Source of the DNA: Symsagittifera roscoffensis
Lineage: Eukaryota; Xenacoelomorpha; Acoela; Convolutidae
DNA length: 64,000 nucleotides
Assembly (NCBI RefSeq): GCF_963678635.1
Contig: NC_087066.1
Coordinates: 31,687,301-31,751,300 of the forward strand
Direction of reading: 5' to 3'
Part shown: positions 55,191 to 64,000 of the stretch, piece by piece
Position numbering within the stretch: position 1 is the first letter of the stretch
Layout: every line of letters starts with the position of its first letter
Position numbers and translations under genes: made by a program
The notes under the pieces: generated by a model
Told to the model about the DNA's origin: nothing
Seen by the model: the letters and a program-made list of their open reading frames with translations, nothing else
The model's database searches: none

Positions 55191-56131
55191 AATTTAATGA
55201 ACAATTTTTCATCTGGAAAAATCCACAAGTCTGATTTTTAGAGGTTACTCGTTATTACTCACTGATTCGTGCTTTTTTTCATATAGTTCGTAACTGATAT
55301 ACACGTTGCATTGTAACCAATAGGACTTAGAAAGACTTCAAAGTTATTTCCAAATAAATGCTTCCAAATTATAAGCATTTAAGCGAATATTTGAAGTTTC
55401 ATATAATTTTATTGAAAAAGAAATCCAATATTTTTATTATAATAATCATCAATCGATGTAATTTTGGAGTTTTTGCAAAGCATTTTTTGCAGTCTTGCAA
55501 CCGGCTAGCTTTGTTTGAATGAACAATGCAAACTTCAGCTTTTTTTGTTTTCAAATGGCGCAATGGGCTAGCTTAAATTTCTGTAGAAGAAAAAAACATA
55601 TTTTTTTCCTACCTTAAATGGCACAATTTTGCGACAAATTTTGCATTAAGAGTTGAAATTTTAAGATGAGCAAGTAGAATAGAGCGGCTTTAGCACCAAA
55701 TCTATTTGGTATGTTGAAAGCTGTCATAAGTTAAAAGTTACAAAGTCCTAACGTCGGAAGTTTTTGAGAGTTAATCCATTCTGTTTTAGTTGAGACAAAC
55801 GTCTTTCATCGACGTGGTTCAAATTTTACTGCTCTAAGCAACAGTAAGAAAAATCTAACAGATCTAATATCAATTGATAAGTTAAGTTGTCCATAAGGTT
55901 TTGCTATTTACAAACTAGCTTTTAGATTTTTTTAGAAACGTTTGCTGCTTTTTTAATTCTCTTTGCATAACTCTCTTTATAATATTTCTTGCTTAAAATG
56001 AAACTGTAGACAAAGTATAGACAATTATCGAAAAACACGTAAATCTTCTAGAAAGTGCTAAGAATTTGATTATTCAGCTTCGAGATCTAAGTTTGTTGTA
56101 GACATTGAGCTAAGCCAATTCCTGGCAAAAC
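55191..56131. other. Gene-free AT-rich stretch
   Basis: Nothing recognised beyond short A/T runs. Confidence 0.35.
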
Positions 56132-56205
56132 TTCATTGATGAAGTCTCAATTTTCAATGAAGTCTAATGAAGTCTCAATGAAGTTGATGAAGTCTCAATT
56201 TTCAA
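56132..56205 (+). repeat. Short imperfect tandem repeat
   Basis: Four to five imperfect copies of (AA/TG)ATGAAGTCTCAATTTTC-like units, with TGATGAAGTCTCAATTTTCA at both ends. A local slippage-type repeat. Confidence 0.85.
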
Positions 56206-56467
56206 TTGAGTGATTTAGATACAGTTTGCTAAATTAGTGATAATTTAATTTCTGCAGATGAAAGATGCAACCAAATATTTTTTTAATTTGTCCCAATTTT
56301 GTTAAACTGTCGTTATCATAATTATTATCAATCGGTGAAAAAAAAAATTCTCTGATCTGTACAATCAATTTCATATGATCTCTACCTACGCCAATTGATC
56401 TAGGTGAAAAGCATGGGTTTTGACACTATCAAATCATGAGAAAACGTCAAACGAAACGATAGCTTAC

Positions 56468-56618
56468 CGCTGAGAACTCGTCTAAAGTCCAAACTAGCAC
56501 CGAATGTGAAAACACTACCTTCTGCACTATTTGGCGTATTGAAGGTACTCACTGGGAGAACGCCTTCATATCTTGGTGGCTTGGGCATTGGCCTTGCTTT
56601 AGACCAATAGTATTGCTG
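56468..56618 (-). CDS. Possible internal exon, unassigned
   Basis: Minus-strand frame between acceptor TTATTTGTAG and donor AGCG|GTAAGC, 151 bp, 50 codons plus one base, starting in phase. The stop codon that closes the frame upstream is the TAG of the acceptor itself, which fits a real exon boundary. The peptide is balanced and not low complexity: QQYYWSKARPMPKPPRYEG followed by a Ser/Thr/Phe/Gly-rich part ending ASLDFRRVLS. Family not recognised and no partner exon matched. Confidence 0.4.
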
Positions 56619-56730
56619 CTACAAATAACAGTTTTCGTAGCAGTTTTTGTAGCAGTTTTTAAGTTAGTGTCTGGGTTCATTGACAGAGATTGTCGTGTAG
56701 AGGCTCTTTCTACTGATTGTGATGCGTTGA

Positions 56731-57093
56731 TCAGCTTCTACTGTCGATGGCAGTTTTGTATGAATCTAATCCAACCGTTGGCAAAGACAAAAACTTTACT
56801 ACAGTCCGATGAAGAGTAGTCAAATTTTTGATCTTGGACACTCCGGTTGCTGAGCTGCTGGGGAATCTTTTCATATCTCGCTCTTCTTCTACCATTATTG
56901 TCATTTTGCTTTTATTATGCAATGTCTGTACCAATGGTTCTACTTGGTTATCATAGAATGCCTGCAGGTTCTTGCTGTGAAACGGTCTTCTACAGTTTTC
57001 AATGGCAACTTGAACTATTTGGATTTTTTTGCCAATAGCAATTACTTTGTCTAGAGCCCCGCGATAGTCAAAATTTGCCATTAGATGACTCAT
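56731..57093 (-). CDS. Open frame of 120 residues, unassigned
   Basis: ATG-initiated frame with a stop codon directly before the ATG. The product is polar with a balanced composition (for example NFDYRGALDKVIAIGKKIQI). It lies between the candidate exon at 56468 and the LINE relic, on the same strand as both, so it could be part of the LINE's downstream region or an independent small gene. No domain is recognised. Confidence 0.3.
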   Translation of the reverse strand: MSHLMANFDYRGALDKVIAIGKKIQIVQVAIENCRRPFHSKNLQAFYDNQVEPLVQTLHNKSKMTIMVEEERDMKRFPSSSATGVSKIKNLTTLHRTVVKFLSLPTVGLDSYKTAIDSRS

Positions 57094-57540
57094 TCATTTT
57101 TTTGGCAAGGTTTGAAACCTAGGAGAATTTGATTCAATTTATCAACTCAGATGACATTAAAGAAAGCGTACATAGCAAAACAGTAAACCCTGCATCGTTG
57201 CTTTGCTTCTGGCGTGGTGCTGATCTTTTTATTCGTTATTTGGACTCGTGTCTGTCCTTTTTTTGGTCTCAGACACATTTTTTCTAGCGGGGTGTAAACC
57301 GCTCCTAAGCTACCCAGATCAAGAATCTGATGACAAGGGACCCTAAATCGTATTAAAAAACTACTTTTAGGAGTGTGTCTTAATAGAAAACCCTTGTTAA
57401 CAAGAGTCAGCAACTTTCAACATGTTCAATGACTAGTTCGATATTTACAATAGTTTTTTTTTGCTGATGATTACTTTACTTTTAGTTTTCTCGGCAGATA
57501 CTTTCTGTTGAGCCAGTCGGAAGAATGTAGCAATTCCATT

Positions 57541-57669
57541 CAGCCCGCTAGTGGTTTTTGCTTGGTTGTCACAGATCAGAGATAGATCCTCAGTGCATGG
57601 GCAAATTTTCTTCAGCCCGCTAGTGGCTTTTGCTTGGTTGTCAGAGATCAGAGCTAGATCCTCAGTGCA
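57541..57669 (-). repeat. 72-bp tandem duplication
   Basis: Two units starting CAGCCCGCTAGTGG at 57541 and 57613, about 90 percent alike. It sits just after the readable part of the reverse transcriptase relic and duplicates its frame. Confidence 0.9.
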
Positions 57670-58090
57670 AATGAAAAAATTCAATAGGGACAAAAAAGTA
57701 TGATGGGTTGTCGTTATTAAGCTCCTGGGTCGCTCTGACGTGTAGCGCATCGATTAAAATGATAAAATGTTGAGGAATGCCGATTTTTTTCAGACAATTG
57801 AACAGCACCACATTATAATTTTAATCAAAATACTTTGTCGATTAAAGTTATGTAGATGATTCGGTTGTTTCTAATCCTCCTTCGAAGCAAACATCTAATT
57901 GCAAAACCAGCTGGGCCTGTAGACCTATGCTTTCGAACAACAAATTTTTGTAGTCGTTTGTCTACCCTGTTTGCAATCTTCTTAGCAAAAATTTTCTAGA
58001 CTTCGTCCAGAACAAAAACGCTTCGGTAATTGACCGGTTCTGCTTCACTTCCATTTTGTAAGAGACAATTCAATACTGCGTCCCTTCAAA
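57665..58090 (-). pseudogene. LINE (non-LTR retrotransposon) reverse transcriptase relic
   Basis: Read on the minus strand in two frames, in the order expected for a non-LTR RT: EAEPVNYRSVFVLDEV, a stop, KIFAKKIANRVDKRLQKF (region around RT motif 1), then STGPAGFAIR (the 'AGFR' motif) and IIYITLIDKVF before a frameshift (motif A, with the catalytic Asp expected in 'LID/FD'), then LFNCLKKIGIPQHFIILIDA (motif 2a/B region). It has at least one stop and one frameshift, and the YADD box was not found. It is dead. Confidence 0.75.
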
Positions 58091-58394
58091 ATTGAAAAAA
58101 AAATTATTTGAGGATCGAGAATTTTCTTCTCTAGCAATTTCAGAAAATCACTGATTATCCGGCTCTTGCCAGACGCTTGCCTGCAATGATTTTCTCATGC
58201 TTTCAATAGCTTTGCCCTGTGCTAATTGAGTTTCATCTATTTTGAAGTTAAATTGATAGTGACCCCATTTTTATCTTTTCTCTCGGGCCAATTATTAACA
58301 TAGTGTAAGTTTTTGAGCACATGGTGTAAATTTAACCAAGACTTCAGATTCTGTTACTATTTAAACGAGTCTCGCATAATCCAGAGCTGTCAAA

Positions 58395-58401
58395 ATGTCG
58401 G
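58395..58401 (+). CDS. Possible tiny first coding exon (Met-Ser-Gly start)
   Basis: ATGTCGG followed at once by a consensus donor GTAAGC, with A at -3 (CAAAATG). Many animal genes begin with such a seven-base coding exon. No downstream exon was identified before the window's next gene, and the motif can arise by chance. Confidence 0.2.
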
Positions 58402-58869
58402 GTAAGCATCATTTGCTACAATTCCCATCTTTCATTTCCTTTGGTTGATATTACCAACAAACATTGAAGAAATCTCAATGCGATACATTTTCATCACATT
58501 TTTGTCACACTTTGATTACATGATTGTCTCATACCAAAAACTGCATTTATAAGAATCAGCCTTGTAACAACTTTCTGTTTGGTGGTCAATACGCATTTTG
58601 ATAAATGGAACGGTCATTTGAAAAACTTGTCTACATCAAGCTAAATTTCGCGATATTGAATTGATTACCTTCAACGGAAGCTTCGATTGTGTATATTGCT
58701 TTAAATATCACCTACATTTCTTTTTGTCTATACCTTTGACAGGAAAGAGTTCAGAGTTACCGCTATCAAAGAAAGAGCTATAAGATTAATTTATGTTTGT
58801 GTTTTTTTTCGTGTTGATCTAACAAACGCGAGAATTTTAAGCAAATCGGTTTTTTGTAAAAACAAAAAC

Positions 58870-59392
58870 TTTGGCCTCATATTCTTTCAAATAATGTCAC
58901 AAAATTATTGTTCCAACTTTCGTAACGAAAGTAACAAAACTTTTGTGCTCCGGTTGATTTTTTCAGACAAATTTCGACTTTGACTAACCATTTTTGACAA
59001 ATATTTTAAATAGCATTCAAAAAGTATTGTGTCGTGAGCTTAAATTCGAAAAAATAATTCACGGGTTATCATTTTTCGTAGAGATGTGGGGTTTTAAACA
59101 TTGCCATTTTGGCCAATTTGGGGCAATTAACGAGCGTTGTATTTAGCGCTATTAAAGCGTAAGCGGAGATTTAATCCGTCTTAGAAATCATTCAAAAATT
59201 TGTTGAAGGAAGTCCTTTTTGCCAAAATTGATTTGTTACTAGTAGCAAAATCATCACTTTGGACTTTATATGGCATGTGGGGCGATGATTTTTTTTTTTT
59301 TAATTACATTTAATTTTCATGTTATTACTGCTCCATAGACCTTATAAGGCAGTCGGAACATTCAGGGCTTTGCCCTTTTACGAGCAGTCTTG
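58870..59392 (+). mobile_element. Hairpin/ACGAGCAG-ended family, copy 3
   Basis: Same order as the copies at 48240 and 51120: CAGACAAATTTCGACTTTGA, a 'tggccaatttggggcaattaacg' region, 'gcgtaagcggagatttaatccgtc', 'atgttattactgctccatagacctta', and the end CATTCAGGGCTTTGCCCTTT then TACGAGCAGTCTTGG. A further degraded end is at 59722-59776 (ATTCATTGGCTTTATTTATA then CGAGCAG). Confidence 0.7.
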
Positions 59393-59776
59393 GTCAGGTT
59401 TGAAACTATCAACAACTTTCTTCAATCTTATTTTCAATTTACTTTTTATATCTAAGTTAGTGTGATTAGATTTTGTACAGAAAATTAGACTGCTTGAAAA
59501 ATGAAAAAATATATATAATTGATTGGCCTTTTTCAACTTTCGAACCTTATACGGGTTCTCAAAGAAAGAAATGTAGAACGATGAAAAAAATTGTTGTTTT
59601 TTTGTTCAAATGTTGCATGTGCGTGCCAAATGTGGAGGACCTTTTGAGATATATAAAATTGTATTCATTTTTAACCAGTTTGTAATTGAATATTCCTAAA
59701 GTTTTCAATCAAAATCCAACTTCAAAGAGGGGTTCGGAATATTCATTGGCTTTATTTATACGAGCAGTATTGTCTG

Positions 59777-62756
59777 TATTTTAGAATCAGATTATCCTAT
59801 TGTTAATTTTGAATTTGATATTGTGATTAGATGAAGTCGTTAATATGGTAACTGGGAGGAGACTATGGGTGGGTCCCCAACTGAAGGGTTCCCCTAATCT
59901 GCTCTTTTCTGACATCCTTTATTAACGGGCTATTTTTGGAGCTAAAATTGAGGTGAAGACTAAACGTGCAGGCGATTTGTTATCGCTACTAGATAAGACG
60001 CCTTGCGCTTCGATTTTATTTTTGACAGCGCCTTTTTTCAAAAAACGCATTTGCTTTTCCGGAAGCCGTCCGTTTTTTTCTCTATTAGACATTTGATTTT
60101 TCTCTGGTCAATATTTGATGTCACAGTCTAAACATCTTCCCCTGCTCCCTACTCCGTTCTCCGCCTTAATAAAAATATTGAAAAAACACAAACTTGATCC
60201 ATTCAGGAACAGAATACAAATGAGGCTCGTATTAGTTTTCAAGCTGTTTAGTTACCTACCATCAATCAGGATTTCAATTTGCTGAATAATGAATAGATAA
60301 ATTTATCATTTGCTTTGTTTTTGTTTGCATCGCCATTTTCACATAAGTAGTGAAGCTCAACTAAAAATATCCGTGATTGTTGAATTTTTCAGGGTTGAAG
60401 GAAAAATGTTACTGTTGATTAAAAGTTGCTGTATAGTTTCTCTATCTACCATTGCTTTAACAATCTATGATTAAATTATAGTATGTTTTTTATCATGGCT
60501 GATAATTCTTTTCCGTTTTACTGATTTTGAAACCCTAAAATTAAATCAGATTTTGCATTTGGACAACTGATTAAATTCATCAAAAGCACAAAAATGAACC
60601 CTCTGAAAAATTCAAGTTAAGGTCTCTATAACCCGTCGTTCCAAAAAAGGTGGGTTGCAAACTGAGATGATTGAGAAAAAATAGAAAACTGATTGTCTCC
60701 ATTTTTTATACTTTTGTGAAATAAAGAGGGAACAGGAAAAGATGGAGAGATAGAATTCAAAGTCAGTGGGGCTGGATTTTTCTTTGAAGGCTTTCTTTAC
60801 CATCGCTTATAATAAGGTTGCTCCTATCTAAAAGCTACTTGATATCATCCGCTGGCAGAGTGAAGATGGTATTTAATACCTCTTACAATGCACTTCTCGT
60901 TTAGTACCAAAAGAGCAAAACGGTATGTAAGGAGCCAACAAGTCGAACGGCCAGCAAACCGAAAAAAAAACATCCTGATTCTAACAAGCCTAAAGTTAAA
61001 ATTCCTATGCAATAGAACTACACATGGTCATTGTCATTGTTGTTATGCAATTGTTAGGTAATTCTGATGCAATTTCGGCTTCAAGATGTAGCGGTTTATA
61101 GACATGACAGTTTCTTGATTATCCACCAGAAAAACAGGTCACCTTTACTGTTACGAGTCACTCGTTAGTTGTAAAACACTTGAGGAATGAGCGTGAACAA
61201 AAAATTTAACCTGGTATTTTTTCCATTTCATCCAAATTCTGATGGCTTTAAACTACGAACAAAAACTCGCATAAACAACAACACTTGAAAAAAACTTTTC
61301 CTTTTTTTCTCAGAGTTACTGTGATAAAGATAGTGGAATAAAGTAAAAGGGGTCTTAAATTAGCAGGTACTTTGTTCACAGAGGGCCCGAGAGGAGCCCA
61401 AGATTACCCCCTTGATGTCTTTTCCCGTTGACGATGAATCCCTTGCCTTCTTTTTCGCTCTCATCTTTTTTTTTCTTTTCTTCGCTTCAAATTCAAGTTT
61501 GTCGTTGACTTACTATGCCAAATTTGATTTTTCTTGATTCTGATTCTAATTTAGCCTAGTGATAAATTTGGTTACAACTATTTTTGGCCAGCTTTAAATA
61601 TATTTTTTCTACTTTCTTACAAAAAAAATGAGTTACGCAATTTTTCTCAGGTGAAAATGTCATACTAATTAGTGTATCATTTAGTCCCATTTAAATTAAT
61701 TTAAGCTTCGTCAGTTGCTAAAATAAGTTTGGGAGACTAAAATTATCTGTCGGGGACAAAAATTGGTACAATTTTTGCCGGATGAGACTTACGCAAGTCT
61801 GGTCTTAACAGTGACGTTGAAAATAGCCCAAAATAGCTCCAAAACAGCAGTTATTTTGGCTTTACATGTAAAGGAACGCAATTCATCTCCACTTTTTTCC
61901 ACCAGATGTATCTATTTTGTAACTTAGAGGGATTTCTTTTTCTGATATACTTTTTATACTTTACTCTTCATTTTTTTCACCTACATCGTTTCATCTCTGA
62001 TGAAAATCAGGCAAAAAAATTAAATGCAGCTAGTTGTGCCGCATCTACCGTTGGTTACACTTCACTTTTTTAACGCTCCAAAACACATTTCGAAAAACAA
62101 AGCCCTACAAATTGATTCTTTTGAAAAAAAAAACACCCAATAAACCGTCTGAATATCAATGAATTGTCTAAGACTGCATTTGAAATACAATATCCGCCGT
62201 TTGGCACTGACCATTTCAGAATTCGGTAAATTAGAATCAATTTCAGTCGCTATAATGTGCCAGTTTACCTTGGACGACTCCAGAAAATAAGATGAAAAGA
62301 ACCATTTCTTCACCAACGTCTTTTACAGTTTATCAGCAATTTGTTCTCCTTTAACTGCAATTGTAATTGTTAACTCGGTTGCCTTTTATGCAAATTTCGA
62401 ACTGAATTTATCCCCCTCAAATGCTCCCTCGAGAAGATTAAAAACACATCTTTCTTACAGATATTTTCGACTCACAATTTTACTTATTTCACTAACTTTC
62501 ATCTAATGAAGATAGTTTTTAACATTTTATTTCAGTCTGACTTGATTTGTGAAGCCTAATTAATTTAACATTCAAGAAAAAGTGTATGCTTTACTTCCTC
62601 AATTTTGCTGAAGATGTGCTTGAAATTGCTATATAGTTCATCAGATTCAATGATGGAATTCGATATTTAACTTTATAAGTTTTCGTCGTTACTATTGACC
62701 TATTCATATTTCGAGAATTGAAATATCTGAAGAAACTTAATTCGAATTAAGCAATC
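59777..62756. other. Gene-free stretch upstream of the kinesin
   Basis: About 3 kb without a supported exon. It includes moderately GC-rich patches (59850-60020, 61380-61460), but no frame with splice context, tRNA or repeat family member was recognised. The kinesin promoter and 5' untranslated region must lie at its right end; no core element is obvious. Confidence 0.4.
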
Positions 62757-63048
62757 ATGACGTCATTATCTCCCACAAGTCCCGGCAAGGGAAAACTACC
62801 CACCACCTCTTCCGCCCTGACAGTCGCAGTTCGAGTCCGGCCCCTGAACTCGATCGAAACGGGAAAATCTTGCAGTGTGGTCGTGTCTGCTCTAACCAAC
62901 AAGCAGGTCGCCCTGACGAACCCTAAAACTCTCACTCAGAAACAGTTTTTGTTTGATCACGTGTTCTCAGATTCCCTTCTTGTGGCCAAGGGAGGGGGCG
63001 AGGAGGTTACAGCGGGAGAAATGCAGCAGAATATCTACACCTCTATCG
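62757..63048 (+). CDS. Kinesin motor protein, first coding exon
   Basis: ATG at 62757, 97 codons plus one base, donor ATCG|GTTAGT. A short Ser/Pro/Thr-rich leader (1-20) is followed by the first motor strand LTVAVRVRPLN (21-31), the kinesin signature start, then FLFDHVFSDS (64-73, equivalent to 'F-FD-VF' before the P-loop exon) and QQNIYTSIG (about 90-98), where family members read '-VY--IG---L'. The P-loop (GQTGSGKT) and switch regions must be on later exons beyond the window. Kinesins move cargo along microtubules by ATP hydrolysis. The VF-insertion-QxxIYxSIG layout leans to a kinesin-3-like class, but this is not firm. The exon is strikingly GC-richer than its flanks. Confidence 0.85.
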
Positions 63049-64000
63049 GTTAGTGTTAATTATGAATACTGTAGCTAGGTTCATTTGAATTAGTTTTTAA
63101 ATTTTAGAAAAAATGGTTCATTTTCAGGCAAGGATTGAAATTTAGCTGCCTTCAAGTGCATAGAAAGACTTCTTTTTAGGACACACCACCCTGTGGATAA
63201 TTCGTTGATGCAACTGCAGTTTTGATTAAGCTAAACATTTTAATTAGGTAATTATTGTTCCGGCCAATCTCGCAGACTTGTGAAAAAACAGGCCTGAATA
63301 ATTTTGCTTTTGAGACTGATTTTCAGGTTCGAATCAATATTTTCAAACTCTTAAAATTTACGACCATCTTTTAAGAATATCTCACAACATTATAAAGACT
63401 TTTTTATATACCCTATCACTATAAAAACAAAATTTTCTGAGCCGCCGGCAATTTTTTGAAAAAATAGATCAAAATGCCATTTTTGGGCGTTTTTTGGAAA
63501 TTTGTTCATCAAAAAATTGCGTTTTGTCGGTGCGCGCTTCATTTTCGACTCGCTTATTAAAATTTTGGTTTGCCTCCCGTCTTTGTTTGGCTCTCGGTTC
63601 GGTTTGGTTGCTGCAAAATCTTCAAAAACTCGGATTAACTCGACGCCTGACATTCATTTTCCCACAATGTTAGTTGGTTGCTGTGCGTCTTTTGTTTGTG
63701 GTTTGATGAAAAAATCTGAGCGAAACCTAGAACTTAGGCAAACTCGATAATCAGAGTAAAATATATTGGAAAACAAATTTCCATTTTTTTCAAATTTTTT
63801 GTGCAGATTATTTTCGAATTTTCAAGTTTTTTTTTTTAAATATGGCGCTGAGAAAGTTTGCTTTTTGAATTCAGCTTCAGTTCGGTTCGCTTATTATTCA
63901 GTCGGCCTGATCTCCTCTTTTCACTGGCCAGGTTCAAAACTTTTTGTGCTGCTGGTACTTTCATGATTTCTCTTGCTCCACCTTTAAGCATTATAACTCG
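63049..64000 (+). other. Start of the kinesin intron
   Basis: Begins GTTAGTG and runs off the window with no further exon. At 63435-63545 lies a fragment of the GGGGCGGATC family (TGAGCCGCCGGCAATTTTTT, GGGCGTTTTTTGGAAA, TCGGTGCGCGC) aligned with 54945-55045. Confidence 0.55.

Overview
The window is animal nuclear DNA, AT-rich and dominated by non-coding and repeated sequence. The evidence is spliced coding exons with GT-AG introns and pyrimidine-rich acceptors ending in CAG, tRNA-derived short repeats, many short terminal-inverted-repeat (TIR) transposons with target-site duplications, a decayed LINE reverse transcriptase, a kinesin motor first exon and a CCCH/WWE/PARP gene. Nothing in it is bacterial. 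Dense MITEs and a PARP12/ZAP-like gene would fit a marine invertebrate (a tunicate, for example), but the sequence alone does not settle the taxon.

Layout. 0-5 kb: dispersed repeats, a GTGCCGAA-type MITE and an inverted pair of related MITEs, one of which splits a tRNA-like sequence. 5.3-10.9 kb: the last four exons (phases all match) of a plus-strand gene of unknown function whose product ends in a low-complexity P/Q/H-rich tail. 11-13.4 kb: a transposon rich in CGTGTAAA-like motifs and two weak candidate exons, the second with a C/H-rich motif. 15.5-17.6 kb: a 1-kb tandem duplication. 19.9-28.9 kb: a recent tandem/segmental duplication cluster and an older diverged copy, with a composite element carrying a roughly 150-bp internal array in between.

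30.3-33.2 kb: the best-supported complete gene, an intact single-exon minus-strand reading frame of 963 residues. It has seven CCCH zinc fingers, an 11-copy in-frame repeat, WWE-like regions and a C-terminal ADP-ribosyltransferase domain with an H-Y-I triad. 33.5-36.3 kb, just upstream of its start codon: a large foldback (arms about 465-550 bp) followed by a nest of further inverted repeats. 37-39 kb: a nested stack, with a TA-flanked mariner-type MITE inside a 9-bp-TSD MITE inside a composite element. 41.9-43.2 kb: a TA-flanked element packed with GGATTCCGCAA motifs and palindromes. 43-60 kb: further composite-element copies, tRNA-like repeats, and a family ending in a conserved hairpin plus ACGAGCAG. 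56.4-58.1 kb: minus-strand candidate exons and a broken LINE reverse transcriptase. 62.76 kb: the first coding exon of a kinesin that continues beyond the window.

The supported genes are unrelated to each other and form no operon or cluster. The unifying theme is a PARP12/ZAP-like candidate defence gene embedded in a repeat landscape that could itself make double-stranded RNA. That link is inference. All exon calls are by eye, without transcript or database evidence.
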